64,000 bases of DNA from Roseateles terrae (GCF_014192155.1 NZ_JACHXO010000005.1:124001-188000); one strand, 5' to 3'; positions 35,512-45,422 are shown, numbered from the stretch's first letter. Notes: generated from the sequence alone by a model not told the origin. Numbers and translations are program-made.

Positions 35512-37419
35512 ATGCCCAAGATGCATCCTCTGTTCCGCCAATGGCCCAGCCGCATGACGGCATGGCTGGTGCTGGGCAATGTGCTGGTGATTGCGGCGCT
35601 GATCGCGATGACCGTGTTCAGCCTGCGCTCACAGTGGCGCTCGGAAGAGGAGCGCGCCAGCCAGACCACCGACAACCTCGCGCAGAGCCTGAGCGTGGAG
35701 ATCGGGGCGGAGCTGCGCAATGCCGACAATGCGCTGTCCACCATCGCGCTGCGATTCCGCAGTGCCCGCCTGTCCCGCGAGCATGAAGACTCGCTGATGC
35801 GCATTCTGGACGAGCAGGAAAGCCTGCTGCCGCAGGTGGATTCCCTCAGCATCACCGACATCTACGGCCATGTCATCGCCGGTGATGGCGCGGGGGAGAA
35901 GCCGATCAACGTCTTCGACCGCCCCTACTTTGCGCAGGCGATGATGAGCGCCGACATGATCGTGTCCGAGCCGCTGCAAAGCCGCTACGACGGCCAGTGG
36001 TGCATCGTGCTGGCGCGGCGGCTGATCAACCATGACGGCCAGTTTGCCGGCATCACCTTCGCGGTCGTGTCGTCCCGTCATTTTGTCGAGCGCTTCGGCC
36101 AGCTGGCCCTGGGCACTTCCGGCGCCGTAAGCCTGCGTACCGACAGCCTGAACCTCGTCGCCCGATATTCGGCGGGTGAGCCTGGCACCACGCGGGGCTT
36201 CGGCGCCCGCAACCTGTCTCCCGCCATGCTCCACAGCCTGAGCACCCATCCGGACCATGGGGTCTACCGCTCGCATGTGGCGCTGGACAACGTCGAGCGC
36301 ATCACCGCGTACCGGCGGCTGGCGCGTTATCCGGTGATCGTCTTCACCGGCATCAGCAGCCAGGACTATCTCGCGTCGTGGTGGCGCCAGGTCTGGCAGC
36401 AGTCGCTGTTGACCGCACTCGTGGCGGTGGCCGTGGCCGGCGCCTCCTGGCTGATCCATCGCCATCAGCGCACGGTGCAGCGGCATCAGGCGGCGTTGGC
36501 CCACCTGGCCCAGCAGCAGCAGATGATGTTGCAGAACGACCTGATCGGCATGGTGCGGCTGCAGGACGGCAAGGCCGTCTGGTGCAATCCGGCGCTGGAG
36601 CGCATGTTCGGCTATGACGCCGGTGAGCTGCAGGATCATGCGTCCCGCCTGCTGTTCCTCACCGACGAGGATCACCTCCGCGTGGCCACCATCGGCTCGG
36701 CGGCCATCCGCGCCGGAGAGTCGTATCGCGTGCAGCTGCCGATGCGCCGCAAGGACGGCAGCGCCTTCTGGGTGGATGTGAGCGGCATGGTCATGTCGAC
36801 CACCGAATCGCTGTGGATGCTGGTGGACATCGACAAGCTCAAGCGCAGCGAAGAAAGCGCCCAGCAGCAGGCCACCCGCGACGCACTGACCGACCTGCCC
36901 AACCGGCGGATGCTGGAAGAGCGTCTGGCCGACACGCTGCTGCAGGCTCGCCGCCATGGCGACGGCTTCACGCTGTGTTATCTGGATCTGGACGGCTTCA
37001 AGCCGGTCAACGACCGCTACGGTCACGATGCCGGGGATGAGGTGCTGCGTCAGGTGGCGCGGCGCCTGCAGGAACTGGTGCGCAACAAGGATGTGGTGGC
37101 CCGCATGGGCGGCGATGAATTCGCCATCCTGCTACCGGGTCTGTCGCGGCAGCAGGATGCGGAGCAATTGCTGCAGCGGGTGCTGTTCTCGATCCAGCGG
37201 CGGATCCAGCTCGACAACGGCGAGTCGGTGTCGGTGAACGCCAGCATTGGCGCGGTGATCGGCAGTGGCGGCGATGAGGGGCGCGACCTGCTGCGCGCCG
37301 CCGACGAGGTGATGTATGAAGCCAAGCGGCGCGGCAAGGGCCGGATTCAGGTGATCCAGCCGTCGCAGCTACGGGCCGCGTCTGAAGCGGATGCCAGAGA
37401 CTGGGCCGCTGCGGCCTGA
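35512..37419 (+). CDS. Membrane sensor diguanylate cyclase (dCache-PAS-GGDEF)
   Basis: 635-residue cyclic di-GMP synthase. TM1 (WLVLGNVLVIAALIAMTVF) and TM2 at about residues 292-312 enclose a periplasmic Cache-type sensor (VDSLSITDIYGHVIAGDG, NVFDRPYFAQAMMSAD). A PAS domain follows at about 335-445 and a GGDEF domain to the end. The catalytic signature RMGGDEFAIL is intact, and the inhibitory RxxD (RNKD) is five residues before it. Metal and substrate residues in LDLDGFKPVNDRYGHDAGD are present. An AAGGAGA ribosome site precedes the ATG. It follows the single-domain receiver gene. Confidence 0.93.
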   Translation: MPKMHPLFRQWPSRMTAWLVLGNVLVIAALIAMTVFSLRSQWRSEEERASQTTDNLAQSLSVEIGAELRNADNALSTIALRFRSARLSREHEDSLMRILDEQESLLPQVDSLSITDIYGHVIAGDGAGEKPINVFDRPYFAQAMMSADMIVSEPLQSRYDGQWCIVLARRLINHDGQFAGITFAVVSSRHFVERFGQLALGTSGAVSLRTDSLNLVARYSAGEPGTTRGFGARNLSPAMLHSLSTHPDHGVYRSHVALDNVERITAYRRLARYPVIVFTGISSQDYLASWWRQVWQQSLLTALVAVAVAGASWLIHRHQRTVQRHQAALAHLAQQQQMMLQNDLIGMVRLQDGKAVWCNPALERMFGYDAGELQDHASRLLFLTDEDHLRVATIGSAAIRAGESYRVQLPMRRKDGSAFWVDVSGMVMSTTESLWMLVDIDKLKRSEESAQQQATRDALTDLPNRRMLEERLADTLLQARRHGDGFTLCYLDLDGFKPVNDRYGHDAGDEVLRQVARRLQELVRNKDVVARMGGDEFAILLPGLSRQQDAEQLLQRVLFSIQRRIQLDNGESVSVNASIGAVIGSGGDEGRDLLRAADEVMYEAKRRGKGRIQVIQPSQLRAASEADARDWAAAA

Positions 37420-37496
37420 GATGTCAGAGAGGGGGGCGTGTCGGGCGAGGGCCCCCACGCAGGGCGGGGGCCGGTGCCGGCGCCCGCCTGCAAGCC

Positions 37497-38624
37497 TTAG
37501 CGGCGCACCTTGCCGTCCGCCGTCAGGATGGTCATGTCCACATACTTGGACCCCGTGTGCTTCTGAGCGCTGAAGCTGACGAAGAAGCCGCCGGCATCGA
37601 ACTCACGCATGCCTTCCAGCGCATTGATCAGGCTGTCCGAGTTCAGGTTGTTGCCGGCGCGGCGCAGGCCTTCGATCAGCACCTTGGCCGCCACGAAGCC
37701 TTCCATGCCGGTGTAGCTCAGCTCCTTGCTCGCCGCCTTGGCCAGCTTGGCGTATTCCTGCGCCAGCGGATTGGTGCCGCTGAACGGGAAGGGCACCACC
37801 TGCGAGACGACCACGCCGCGGGAATCCTTGCCCAGCTCCATGGCCAGCGCCTGAGCGCCGACGAAGGACAGGTTGTAGAAGTTGCCCATGAACATCGCAT
37901 GACGCGCCTGGCGGATGAACGCCGCGCAGGACATGTAGGCGCTGACCTGCACGATGGCTTCCGGCTGGGCGGCCATGATGGTCTTGACCGCAGCGGCCAC
38001 GTCGACCGAGTTGCGCTCGACCGTGGCGGTGGCGACCGGTGCGAGGCCATGTTTCTTGAGCGATGCCTGCATGCCGCTCAGGCCGGCCTGACCATAGGCG
38101 TCGTTCTGGTAGAACACCGCCACTTTCTTGATGCCCACCGACTGGAGCTGCTGGACGATTTCGTCGCACTCGTCGTTGTAGGACGCCCGCACGTGGAAGG
38201 CATAACGGTTGAAGGGGGTCCGCAGAGCCTCGGCACCGGTGAAGGGCGCGAAGAAGGGTACCTTGGCATTGGTGGCCAGCGGCAGGGCGGCCAGCGAGGT
38301 CGGGGTGCCGATGTAGCCGAACAGGGCGTTCACGCCATCGTCCAGCAGCTTGCGGGTGTTGGCGGCGCAGCGCTCGGGCTCATAGCCGTCGTCCAGGCTG
38401 CGCAGCTCGATGCGTCGACCATTGACGCCGCCCCGTTGGTTCGTGTGGTCGAACGCCAGCAGGGCGCCGTCCCGGAACTGCTCGCCCAGTTCCTTGGCCG
38501 GACCGCTCAAGGGTGCGGACTGACCCAGCACGATCTTGTTGTTGTCGGCGAAGGCCGGCATCACCGGCAGGGCGCTCGCGCCCACCAGGGCGGAGAACTG
38601 TGTAAGAAGTTGGCGGCGTTTCAT
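37497..38624 (-). CDS. ABC transporter substrate-binding protein (branched-chain amino acid type)
   Basis: 375-residue periplasmic binding protein of the LivJ/type I fold. The signal peptide is MKRRQLLTQFSALVGAS... ending PAFA. The mature start KIVLGQSAPLSGPAKELG and GRRIELRSLDDGYEPERC are typical, as are VAVFYQNDAYGQAG and GMEGFVAAKVLIEGLRRAG later. No permease or ATPase gene is beside it, so it is an orphan binding protein. It may supply a transporter encoded elsewhere or serve as a ligand sensor. The ligand cannot be named from sequence. Confidence 0.9.
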   Translation of the reverse strand: MKRRQLLTQFSALVGASALPVMPAFADNNKIVLGQSAPLSGPAKELGEQFRDGALLAFDHTNQRGGVNGRRIELRSLDDGYEPERCAANTRKLLDDGVNALFGYIGTPTSLAALPLATNAKVPFFAPFTGAEALRTPFNRYAFHVRASYNDECDEIVQQLQSVGIKKVAVFYQNDAYGQAGLSGMQASLKKHGLAPVATATVERNSVDVAAAVKTIMAAQPEAIVQVSAYMSCAAFIRQARHAMFMGNFYNLSFVGAQALAMELGKDSRGVVVSQVVPFPFSGTNPLAQEYAKLAKAASKELSYTGMEGFVAAKVLIEGLRRAGNNLNSDSLINALEGMREFDAGGFFVSFSAQKHTGSKYVDMTILTADGKVRR

Positions 38625-38970
38625 GGACGGTCCGTGACAGCGTGGGCCGTTATCTTGCTGGAACCTTTCACATTGGGGATAGCCCTAAGACGTGCGGACC
38701 TCGATTTTTTTCATTGCTCGCCAACAAATTCACAGGCTGTTTCCAGCAAAAAAATTGATGGAGTCGTAGTTCGCGCACTCCTCGAACAACTCCGTATCAA
38801 GCGTGTCCGAACGTAACTGATTGGGTTGCCGGTCGTGACGTATCCAGCCACAGTGCCGCGTGAGAAAAAGAAAAGCCGATCGGACTGGTGGCGTCTGATC
38901 GGCTGGGTCGGACCACTCATTGGGGCACACGCGAGAGCGCGCAGTGCCTTGGCGCCCCCTCCCGCGGGGC
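38625..38970. other. Gene-free spacer (346 bp), AT-richer than its surroundings
   Basis: No gene is seen. The left part is the presumed promoter region of the minus-strand binding protein and includes runs of A and T unusual for this genome. TTGCTGGAA (38655-38663) and TTCCAGCAA (38741-38749) form a 9-bp inverted repeat 77 bp apart, which could arise by chance. The right part holds the terminator of the next gene. Confidence 0.5.
38864..38904 (-). terminator. Rho-independent terminator of the glycerophosphodiesterase gene
   Basis: Read on the minus strand, AGCCGATC (38904-38897) pairs with GATCGGCT (38881-38874), followed by a T-rich tract TTTCTTTTT (38873-38864 region). The position is about 70 bp past the stop codon of the minus-strand phosphodiesterase. 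Confidence 0.8.
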
Positions 38971-40161
38971 TTACTGCGCTGCCTTCCAGGCGTCGATCGC
39001 CTTGCGGGCCAGGAATGACTGGTCGCTGAACAGACCGTCCAGCCCCAGATTCAGGAAGGTGCGCACCTGACCGGAGAGGTCACCAAGCGCGGTCGGATCC
39101 GTGCTGCTGTCGAAGTCGTTCGGCAGGAAGTAGTTTTCCGCGCGGAAGGTCCAGCCGTGCACGATCAGGCCGGCGGCATGGGCGTCCTTGACGAAGGAGG
39201 TCGGCGTGCCCAGGCGGCCGCTGACCAGCGGAATCATCACGGCGGTGTTCACGCCCACACCGCGGGCGTAGGACGCCACTTCCGCCAGGCCGGCCGGCTT
39301 GGCGAGATCCGCATAGGTGCGGGTGTCACCGCTCAGCACGAAGTCATAAGGACGGCCGGACGCATCCATCAGCTGCACCAGCGGCACCCGGGTCATGCGC
39401 TTGAGTTTGCGCAGGTTGCCCACTTCGAAGGACTGGATGAACACCGGCGAATCGGCATCCCGATAGCCGTATTTGTTGAGCATGCGGACCAGCGGCTCTT
39501 CCAGCGGCTGGCCGGTGCCGGCGAAGTAGCTGGGATGCTTGGTCTCCGGATACACCCCGATCGGGCGCACGCCGCGATGCGGGCGGCCACGGCGATCGTC
39601 GCGGTCGGCACGGGCCTCCTCGCGGCGGCGGTCGTTGGCCTGCTGTACCAGCTGTAGCACTTCCTCGAAGGTCGGCACTTCAAACATGTCGTTGAAGCGA
39701 CTGTTGGCCGGGCGGATGGCTGGAATGCGCTCGCGGGCGCGAAGGGTCTTGAGTTCCGCCAGGGTGAAGTCTTCGGTGAACCAGCCGGTGATGCTGACGC
39801 CGTCGATCACCTTGGTGGTCTTGCGACTGGCGAATTCCGGATGGTCGGCCACGTCGGTGGTGGCTTCACGCACGGTGCCGTCGGCATTCAGGATGGCGAT
39901 GGCGTTTTCGTGACGGGCCACCAGCACGCCGTCCTTGGTGATGACCAGATCCGGCTCGACAAAGTCGGCGCCCTGCTCGATGGCCAGCCAATAGGCCGCC
40001 AGGGTGTGCTCCGGCACGTAGCCGGACGCGCCGCGGTGGGCGATCAACAGCGGCTGGGCAGTGCCGGGGCCGGGGCGCCCATGGGCGGATGCGGTCACGG
40101 GCAGCAGGGCGGTGCCGAGGGTGGCCGCTGCCAGCGCAGCGGACAGGATCAGACGAAGCAT
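38971..40161 (-). CDS. glpQ: Secreted glycerophosphodiester phosphodiesterase
   Basis: About 396-residue exported enzyme hydrolysing glycerophosphodiesters to glycerol-3-phosphate and an alcohol. The signal peptide is MLRLILSAALAAATLGTALLPVTASA. Catalytic elements are IAHRGASGYVPEHT (general acid/base His plus Glu metal ligand), FVEPDLVITKDG and VARHEN. The large insert with FNDMFEVPTFEEVL and the C-terminal WTFRAENYFLP resemble periplasmic GlpQ rather than cytosolic UgpQ. Between them is a charged Arg/Asp-rich stretch (about residues 195-215). A start seven codons upstream (40182) is also possible; neither has ideal spacing to AGGAG. Confidence 0.9.
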   Translation of the reverse strand: MLRLILSAALAAATLGTALLPVTASAHGRPGPGTAQPLLIAHRGASGYVPEHTLAAYWLAIEQGADFVEPDLVITKDGVLVARHENAIAILNADGTVREATTDVADHPEFASRKTTKVIDGVSITGWFTEDFTLAELKTLRARERIPAIRPANSRFNDMFEVPTFEEVLQLVQQANDRRREEARADRDDRRGRPHRGVRPIGVYPETKHPSYFAGTGQPLEEPLVRMLNKYGYRDADSPVFIQSFEVGNLRKLKRMTRVPLVQLMDASGRPYDFVLSGDTRTYADLAKPAGLAEVASYARGVGVNTAVMIPLVSGRLGTPTSFVKDAHAAGLIVHGWTFRAENYFLPNDFDSSTDPTALGDLSGQVRTFLNLGLDGLFSDQSFLARKAIDAWKAAQ

Positions 40162-40330
40162 CTTCAAGGGAGGTCTCCTCATGATGTGAGCCGCGAGGGT
40201 AGGCGGTCGTTCATGAAGATTTGATGATGCCCCGGCCCAAGCCCGAGCGTGTCCCCGCTCCGTGGGGCCCCGTCACGACCGTGAGCGGGTGCCACGGAGA
40301 CGAGCGTGGCCCGATCAGCGCTTCAGCGCA

Positions 40331-41887
40331 TCAACGCGCGAGGCGGAACACCGACACCGCACCCGCGAGGCGCTGCGACTGATCCTTCAGGCTTTCCGCC
40401 GCGGACGCCGCTTCTTCCACCAGCGCGGCATTTTGCTGCGTCATCTGGTCCAGATGCCCCACGGCAGCATTCACCTGCTGGATGCCGTCGCTCTGCTCAT
40501 GGGTGGCGGCACTGATTTCCGCAATGATGTCGGTGACCCGCTGCACGCTCTGCACGATGTCGTTCATCGTGGTGCCGGCGTCGGTGACGAGGCGAGAGCC
40601 CGATTCCACCCGCTCCACACTGGTGGCGATCAGCGTCTTGATTTCCTTGGCCGCCGCGGCGCTGCGCTGTGCGAGCGAGCGCACCTCGCTGGCGACGACA
40701 GCGAAGCCGCGTCCCTGCTCCCCCGCCCGGGCGGCTTCCACGGCGGCATTGAGCGCCAGGATGTTGGTCTGGAAGGCGATGCCGTCGATGACACCGATGA
40801 TGTCGCCGATGCGGCGGGAGCTGTCGCTGATCTCGCCCATGGTGGTCACCACCTGGCCCATCACCGAGCCGCCGCGCTGGGCGGTGGTCGTGGCGTGGCT
40901 GGCCAGCTGGTTGGCGGTGGTCGCGGCATCCGCCGTCTGCCGCACCGTGCCGGTCAGCTGGGTCAGCGACGCGGCCGCCTGCTGCAGGTTGGAGGCGGTC
41001 TGCTCGGTCCGGCTGGACAGGTCCATGTTGCCGGTGGCGATTTCCGCGCTGGCAGTGTTGATGCTGTCGGTGGAGCTGCGCACGTCACCGATCAGGCCGG
41101 TCAATGCCGTCTGCATGGTGCGCAGGGACACCAGCAGGCGGCCAGTCTCGTCCTGGGTCTGGTTCTGCAGCTGGATCGGATGGGTCAGGTCGAAGTTGGC
41201 AATGGCGTCCGCGACCTCGGCCGCCTGGCTCAGCGGCACAGTGATGGAGCGGGTCAGGCGCCAGGACAGCACGCCTGCCGTTACCAGGGCGACGAGGCTG
41301 AACAGCACCAGGGCGATGCGGGCGCGGCGGTTGCTCTCCCGCAGGCTCACAATCGACTGGTCCAGCTGCTCCCGCTGGGCCTGGACCACCGCCTGGATGC
41401 TGTCCAGGTAAATGGCGGAGGAAGCGGAAAACTTGTCAAAGAGCTCCTTGGCGCGCTCCGTCTCGCCGGCCTTCTTCGCGGCGGCGATCGCGTCCCGGGT
41501 GGAGAGGTAGGTCTTGCGCAGCTCGGAAATCTTCTCGAAGGAGGCGCGCTCGGCCGGGGTGGTGAGCAGCTTGTCCAGCTGCTGCTGCAATTCGGTGGAT
41601 TTCTTGCTGGACTCGGCCGCGGCCTGCGCGAAGAAACCCGGCAGATTGGCATCGGTGCTCACCGCGATGGCGGTGGTGCGGGTGATGCCATTGAACACGT
41701 TGCGGTACCAGTCGGACGCCACCCGCTCGGTGGCCAGGGCGTCGGTATAGATGGATTCGGTGTCCTGCGCCACCTGCTGCAGCCCCAGATACCCCATGCC
41801 GGAGCCGACCAGCGCAATCACCATTACCAGGGTCTGGACCAGCCCGAAACGTCGGCCGATGGAGCGACCAGAAATTTTTGTTGCCAT
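40331..41887 (-). CDS. Methyl-accepting chemotaxis protein
   Basis: 518-residue chemoreceptor. TM1 is at about residues 18-36, with a periplasmic four-helix-bundle-like ligand domain up to about 190. TM2 ([19 protein letters not shown]) and a HAMP domain follow, then the signalling domain with the hairpin tip [20 protein letters not shown] and [20 protein letters not shown]. The tip sequence is the standard kinase-control region. The protein ends soon after the methylation helix, with no C-terminal CheR-binding pentapeptide visible. GGGAGAAAAGC precedes the ATG. The ligand is unknown. Confidence 0.94.
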   Translation of the reverse strand: MATKISGRSIGRRFGLVQTLVMVIALVGSGMGYLGLQQVAQDTESIYTDALATERVASDWYRNVFNGITRTTAIAVSTDANLPGFFAQAAAESSKKSTELQQQLDKLLTTPAERASFEKISELRKTYLSTRDAIAAAKKAGETERAKELFDKFSASSAIYLDSIQAVVQAQREQLDQSIVSLRESNRRARIALVLFSLVALVTAGVLSWRLTRSITVPLSQAAEVADAIANFDLTHPIQLQNQTQDETGRLLVSLRTMQTALTGLIGDVRSSTDSINTASAEIATGNMDLSSRTEQTASNLQQAAASLTQLTGTVRQTADAATTANQLASHATTTAQRGGSVMGQVVTTMGEISDSSRRIGDIIGVIDGIAFQTNILALNAAVEAARAGEQGRGFAVVASEVRSLAQRSAAAAKEIKTLIATSVERVESGSRLVTDAGTTMNDIVQSVQRVTDIIAEISAATHEQSDGIQQVNAAVGHLDQMTQQNAALVEEAASAAESLKDQSQRLAGAVSVFRLAR

Positions 41888-41902
41888 GCTTTTCTCCCAA
41901 TG

Positions 41903-41920
41903 CGGTAGCGGGCGCTACCG
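41903..41920. promoter_or_regulatory. Perfect dyad just upstream of the chemoreceptor start
   Basis: CGGTAGCG-GG-CGCTACCG is a perfect 8-2-8 inverted repeat ending 16 bp from the ATG. It could be a repressor site or a hairpin in the leader that affects ribosome access. No sigma-28 promoter match was found in the 122-bp spacer. Confidence 0.4.
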
Positions 41921-42009
41921 TACGCATCGGGATGCTGGCACCGGGCACGGTCGGGCGCTAGCGTCACTGGGTGAAAAATGACGCGCAGACGTCCGAACCG
42001 TGAAATCCG

Positions 42010-44316
42010 TCAATCTCTGCGCATGACCTTGTCGGGCGTCATGGGGGTGCTGCGCAGTCGTCGGCCGGTGGCATGGAAGATCGCATTGCTGATGGCCGCC
42101 GCCACGCCGACGATGCCGATCTCCCCCACGCCCTTCGCGCCGAGGCGGCTGACGATGCGGTCGTCCTCGTCCACAAAGAGCACGTCAATCTCCCCCACAT
42201 CGGCATTGGCGGCCACGTGGTATTCGCTCAGGTTGTGATTCATGAAGCGGCCCAGCGTATGGTCTGCCAGCGTCTCTTCCAGCAGCGCCTGGCCGATGCC
42301 CCAGACGACGCCGCCCACGACCTGGCTGCGGGCAGTGACCGGGTTGATGATCCGCCCGGCGGCCACCGCGCTCACCACCCGGGACACCCGCACCGTGCCC
42401 AGTTCCTCATCCACCCGCACCTCGCAGAACACGGCGGAATGCACCGCCCGCACGTAGTTCTTCTGCTTGAGGAGATTCGGCAGCAGCAGGTACTTGGCTT
42501 CGATTTCTTCCTCGCCCTTGACCCGCACCAGCTGCGACAGAGGCACCGCGAGCCCGCCGGTCTTCACCCGCAGATGCCCGTGGGCAAACTCGACATCGTC
42601 GAACTTGACCTTGGCGAAGCCATCGACGTGATGGCGGGCGCGTTTCCAGAGTTCCCGCTGGATCTTCTCGCAGGCGCCTTCGACCGCCGAGCCCACGGTG
42701 GTGACGTGGGACGAGCCGCCTTCGATCGGCGCCACCGGCAGGGTGCTGTCGCCCAGGCGGAAGGTCACCTGCTCCATCGGCAGGCCCAGGGCCGCCGCGG
42801 CAATCTGCGCCATCACCGTGTAGGTGCCGGTGCCGATGTCACTGGCCGCGCTCTCCACCACCAGCTGGCCGTTGGCATGCAGCACCGCGCGGGCGCGGGC
42901 AAACATCTGCATCGCGTCCCAGGTACCGGTGGCCATGCCCCAGCCCACCCATTCATCGCCCTCGCGGCGCGAGCGCGGCTTTGGCGGCCGCTTCGACCAG
43001 CCGAAACGTTCGGCACCCTGCGCATAACACTCGCGCAGCGCCTTGGTCGAGAAGGGCAGGTCCTTGGCTGAGTCCCGCTCGGCATAGTTGCGCAGACGCA
43101 GCTCGAGCGGGTCCAGGTTGGCGGCATAGGACAGCTCATCCATCGCCACTTCCAGCGCATGCACGCCGTGCGCGGCGCCGGGCGCGCGCATGTCGATGGG
43201 GCTGTATTGGTCCAGGTCCACCAGGCGGTAGTCCAGCCGCACGTTGTCGCAGTGGTAGAGCTGACCCGACCAGTTGACCACCACTTCCACATAGTCCTCC
43301 TTGCGGGAGGTCTCCGCCAGCGCTTCATGGATGACCGAAGTCAGCCGGCCCTGTCCATCGGCGGACAGACGCACCCGCTGCCAGGTCTCGGGACGGTGGC
43401 CGAAGGTGAACATCTGCTGCCGGGTCAGCACCACCCGCACCGACTGCTTCAGATGCAGCGCAGCCATGGTGGCGAGCAGCAGCTGGTACTGGGGCCGCAG
43501 GCCCGATCCGAAGGCCCCGCCGACAAACGGATTGCGCACCGTCACCTTGCGCGCCGGCAGCCCGAAGACGCGGGAGATGACCCAGCGCGAATTCTGCGAG
43601 CCCTGCGTCTTGTCGTAGACCGTCAGATGGCCGTCCTTGCCGACGATGACGGTGGTGGCGTGCATCTCCATCGGGTTGTGATGCTCCACGCCAGCGTAGC
43701 TGTCCACATCCACGCGCACATCGGCCTCCTCCCAGACCGCATCGGCGTTGCCGCGCGGCTTGGGCGGCGGGGAGAAGCCGGCTTTCAGCGGCTTGGGCTC
43801 GTGACTGCGGTCGCGGTGCACCAGGAGGGAAGTTTCATGGGCCTCGGCGTCCACCTGCACGTCGATCAGCCGTGAGGCGTGGCGCGCCAGCTCCAGCGAC
43901 GTGGCCACCACCAGCGCCACCGGCTGTCCGCTGTAGTGGATTTCATCGTCATGCAGCGGCTTGAAGGGCGAGCCGGCGGGCGCCGTCATGTCCTTGTAGA
44001 ACAGGTCCAGCGAGCGCATCTTCGGCCGGTTCTGATGGGTCAGCACCTCCACCACGCCCGGCAGGGCCAGCGCGCGGCTGGCGTCGATGGCGCGGATGCG
44101 GCCACGGGCGACCGCCGTGTTCACCACCCAGCCGTAGAGCAGGTCGTCGGCGGGATGTTCCGCGGCATAACGCGCACGGCCGGTGACTTTGGCCAGGGCA
44201 TCGATGCGCGGCAGCGCGCTGCCAATCTGCACGGTGCCGGTGCCTGCATCCGCGCGCGGCTGCTGGTCGGCCTCGATGGCCAGGTCCGCCAGATCGAGGG
44301 TCGATCGGTCATTCAT
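42010..44316 (-). CDS. paoC: Aldehyde oxidoreductase, molybdenum cofactor-binding subunit (PaoC type)
   Basis: 768-residue catalytic subunit of a xanthine-oxidase-family enzyme. It begins with the hammerhead/aldehyde-oxidase domain (GSALPRIDALAKVTGRARYAAE) and continues with cofactor-binding segments such as NPFVGGAFGSGLRPQYQ, MRAPGAAHGVHALE and GTGTYTVMAQIAAAALG. The catalytic Glu is expected in GAKGVGEIGIVGVAAAISNA near the C-terminus. Its start overlaps the FAD subunit gene by 4 bp. In E. coli PaoABC oxidises aromatic aldehydes in the periplasm. The substrate here is inferred only by family. Confidence 0.92.
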   Translation of the reverse strand: MNDRSTLDLADLAIEADQQPRADAGTGTVQIGSALPRIDALAKVTGRARYAAEHPADDLLYGWVVNTAVARGRIRAIDASRALALPGVVEVLTHQNRPKMRSLDLFYKDMTAPAGSPFKPLHDDEIHYSGQPVALVVATSLELARHASRLIDVQVDAEAHETSLLVHRDRSHEPKPLKAGFSPPPKPRGNADAVWEEADVRVDVDSYAGVEHHNPMEMHATTVIVGKDGHLTVYDKTQGSQNSRWVISRVFGLPARKVTVRNPFVGGAFGSGLRPQYQLLLATMAALHLKQSVRVVLTRQQMFTFGHRPETWQRVRLSADGQGRLTSVIHEALAETSRKEDYVEVVVNWSGQLYHCDNVRLDYRLVDLDQYSPIDMRAPGAAHGVHALEVAMDELSYAANLDPLELRLRNYAERDSAKDLPFSTKALRECYAQGAERFGWSKRPPKPRSRREGDEWVGWGMATGTWDAMQMFARARAVLHANGQLVVESAASDIGTGTYTVMAQIAAAALGLPMEQVTFRLGDSTLPVAPIEGGSSHVTTVGSAVEGACEKIQRELWKRARHHVDGFAKVKFDDVEFAHGHLRVKTGGLAVPLSQLVRVKGEEEIEAKYLLLPNLLKQKNYVRAVHSAVFCEVRVDEELGTVRVSRVVSAVAAGRIINPVTARSQVVGGVVWGIGQALLEETLADHTLGRFMNHNLSEYHVAANADVGEIDVLFVDEDDRIVSRLGAKGVGEIGIVGVAAAISNAIFHATGRRLRSTPMTPDKVMRRD

Positions 44317-45422
44317 GCTGCATCTCCTTCGAGGCGGAAGAAGTCTTCGCCGGTGTTGGTCGGCACGCCGGCCAGGGCCATCGTCAGGGCCCGCACGATG
44401 GCGCGGCGCGCCAGCGGGATCTTGTAGGCATTGCCCGGCAGGCTCTCCGGCAGCGCAGGGCCGCCCCAGGCCTTGGCCGGACGCAGCAGATGCTCGGCGG
44501 CGGCTTCGAAACTCTGCGGAGACGGTGTCTCACCGATGAGCAGGGCCTCGGCGGACAGGTCGCGCCAGGGTTTGTGGGCCACACCGCCCAGGGCGATGCG
44601 TGCCGCCTGGATGCGGCCGTTCTCGTCAAGCACCAGGGCAGCCGCGACGGACACCAGCGCAAAGGCGTAGGACGCCCGTTCCCGCAGCTTCAGATAGCAG
44701 CTGTGATCGGCGAATGCCGACGGTGGCAGGGTCAGGTGGGTGATGAGTTCATCGGCCGCGAGGGTGTTGTCGATCTCCGGCTCCTCCCCGGGCAGACGAT
44801 GGAATTCCAGGAAGGGAATCTCGCGCGTGCCGCGGGGGGACTGCACATGCACCGTGGCATCCAGCGCCGCCAGCGCCACGCACATGTCGGACGGATGGGT
44901 GGCGACGCAATGCTCGCTGGCGCCCAGGATGGCGTGCTGGCGCGCAATGCCGGTCGCGGCGGGGCACCCGGAGCCCGGCGCCCGCTTGTTGCAGGGCACG
45001 GCCGCATCGTAGAAGTAGTGGCAGCGGGTGCGTTGCAGCAGATTGCCGCCATTGGTAGCCCGGTTGCGGATCTGCGGCGAGGCACCGGCGAGGATCGCGG
45101 TGCGCAGCAGCGGCGCCCGCTCCAGCACCAGCGGATGCTGGGCCGTCACCGCATTCGTGGCCAGAGCGCCCAGCCACAGGCCGCCATCGCGCGTGCCTTC
45201 GATGGCGGTCAGTGGCAGGCTGGTCACGTCTACCAACCGACCGGGCTGCATCACGTCTTCCTTCATCAGGTCCACGAGATTGGTGCCACCGGCCAGAAAC
45301 CGCGGCCGTTCGTTGACCGCGGCGCCGGGTCGGTCGGTGGGGGTCAGTCGGGCGGTGCCGCGCTGCAGCTGCAGCAGGGCTTCGTCCACGGTCTGGGCGC
45401 GGGCGTATTCGAAGGGGTTCAT
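44313..45422 (-). CDS. paoB: Aldehyde oxidoreductase, FAD subunit with extra Fe-S cysteines (PaoB type)
   Basis: 369-residue FAD-binding subunit. The FAD site is RFLAGGTNLVDLMKEDV (about residues 40-56), with SPQIRNRATNGGNLLQRTRC further on. A cysteine cluster follows (CHYFYDAAVPC, GSGCPA, SEHC), matching the additional [4Fe-4S] cluster of PaoB and 4-hydroxybenzoyl-CoA reductase-like flavoproteins. The CO-dehydrogenase flavoprotein C-terminal domain completes it. ATGA overlaps link it to the genes on both sides. The start at 45422 is fixed by the overlap; the frame is open further upstream but antisense to nothing meaningful. Confidence 0.92.
   Translation of the reverse strand: MNPFEYARAQTVDEALLQLQRGTARLTPTDRPGAAVNERPRFLAGGTNLVDLMKEDVMQPGRLVDVTSLPLTAIEGTRDGGLWLGALATNAVTAQHPLVLERAPLLRTAILAGASPQIRNRATNGGNLLQRTRCHYFYDAAVPCNKRAPGSGCPAATGIARQHAILGASEHCVATHPSDMCVALAALDATVHVQSPRGTREIPFLEFHRLPGEEPEIDNTLAADELITHLTLPPSAFADHSCYLKLRERASYAFALVSVAAALVLDENGRIQAARIALGGVAHKPWRDLSAEALLIGETPSPQSFEAAAEHLLRPAKAWGGPALPESLPGNAYKIPLARRAIVRALTMALAGVPTNTGEDFFRLEGDAA

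Noticed and set aside
38655..38749. Nine-base inverted repeat TTGCTGGAA/TTCCAGCAA around 77 bp
   Set aside because: A match of this length within a 346-bp spacer is not rare by chance; mentioned only in the region entry.
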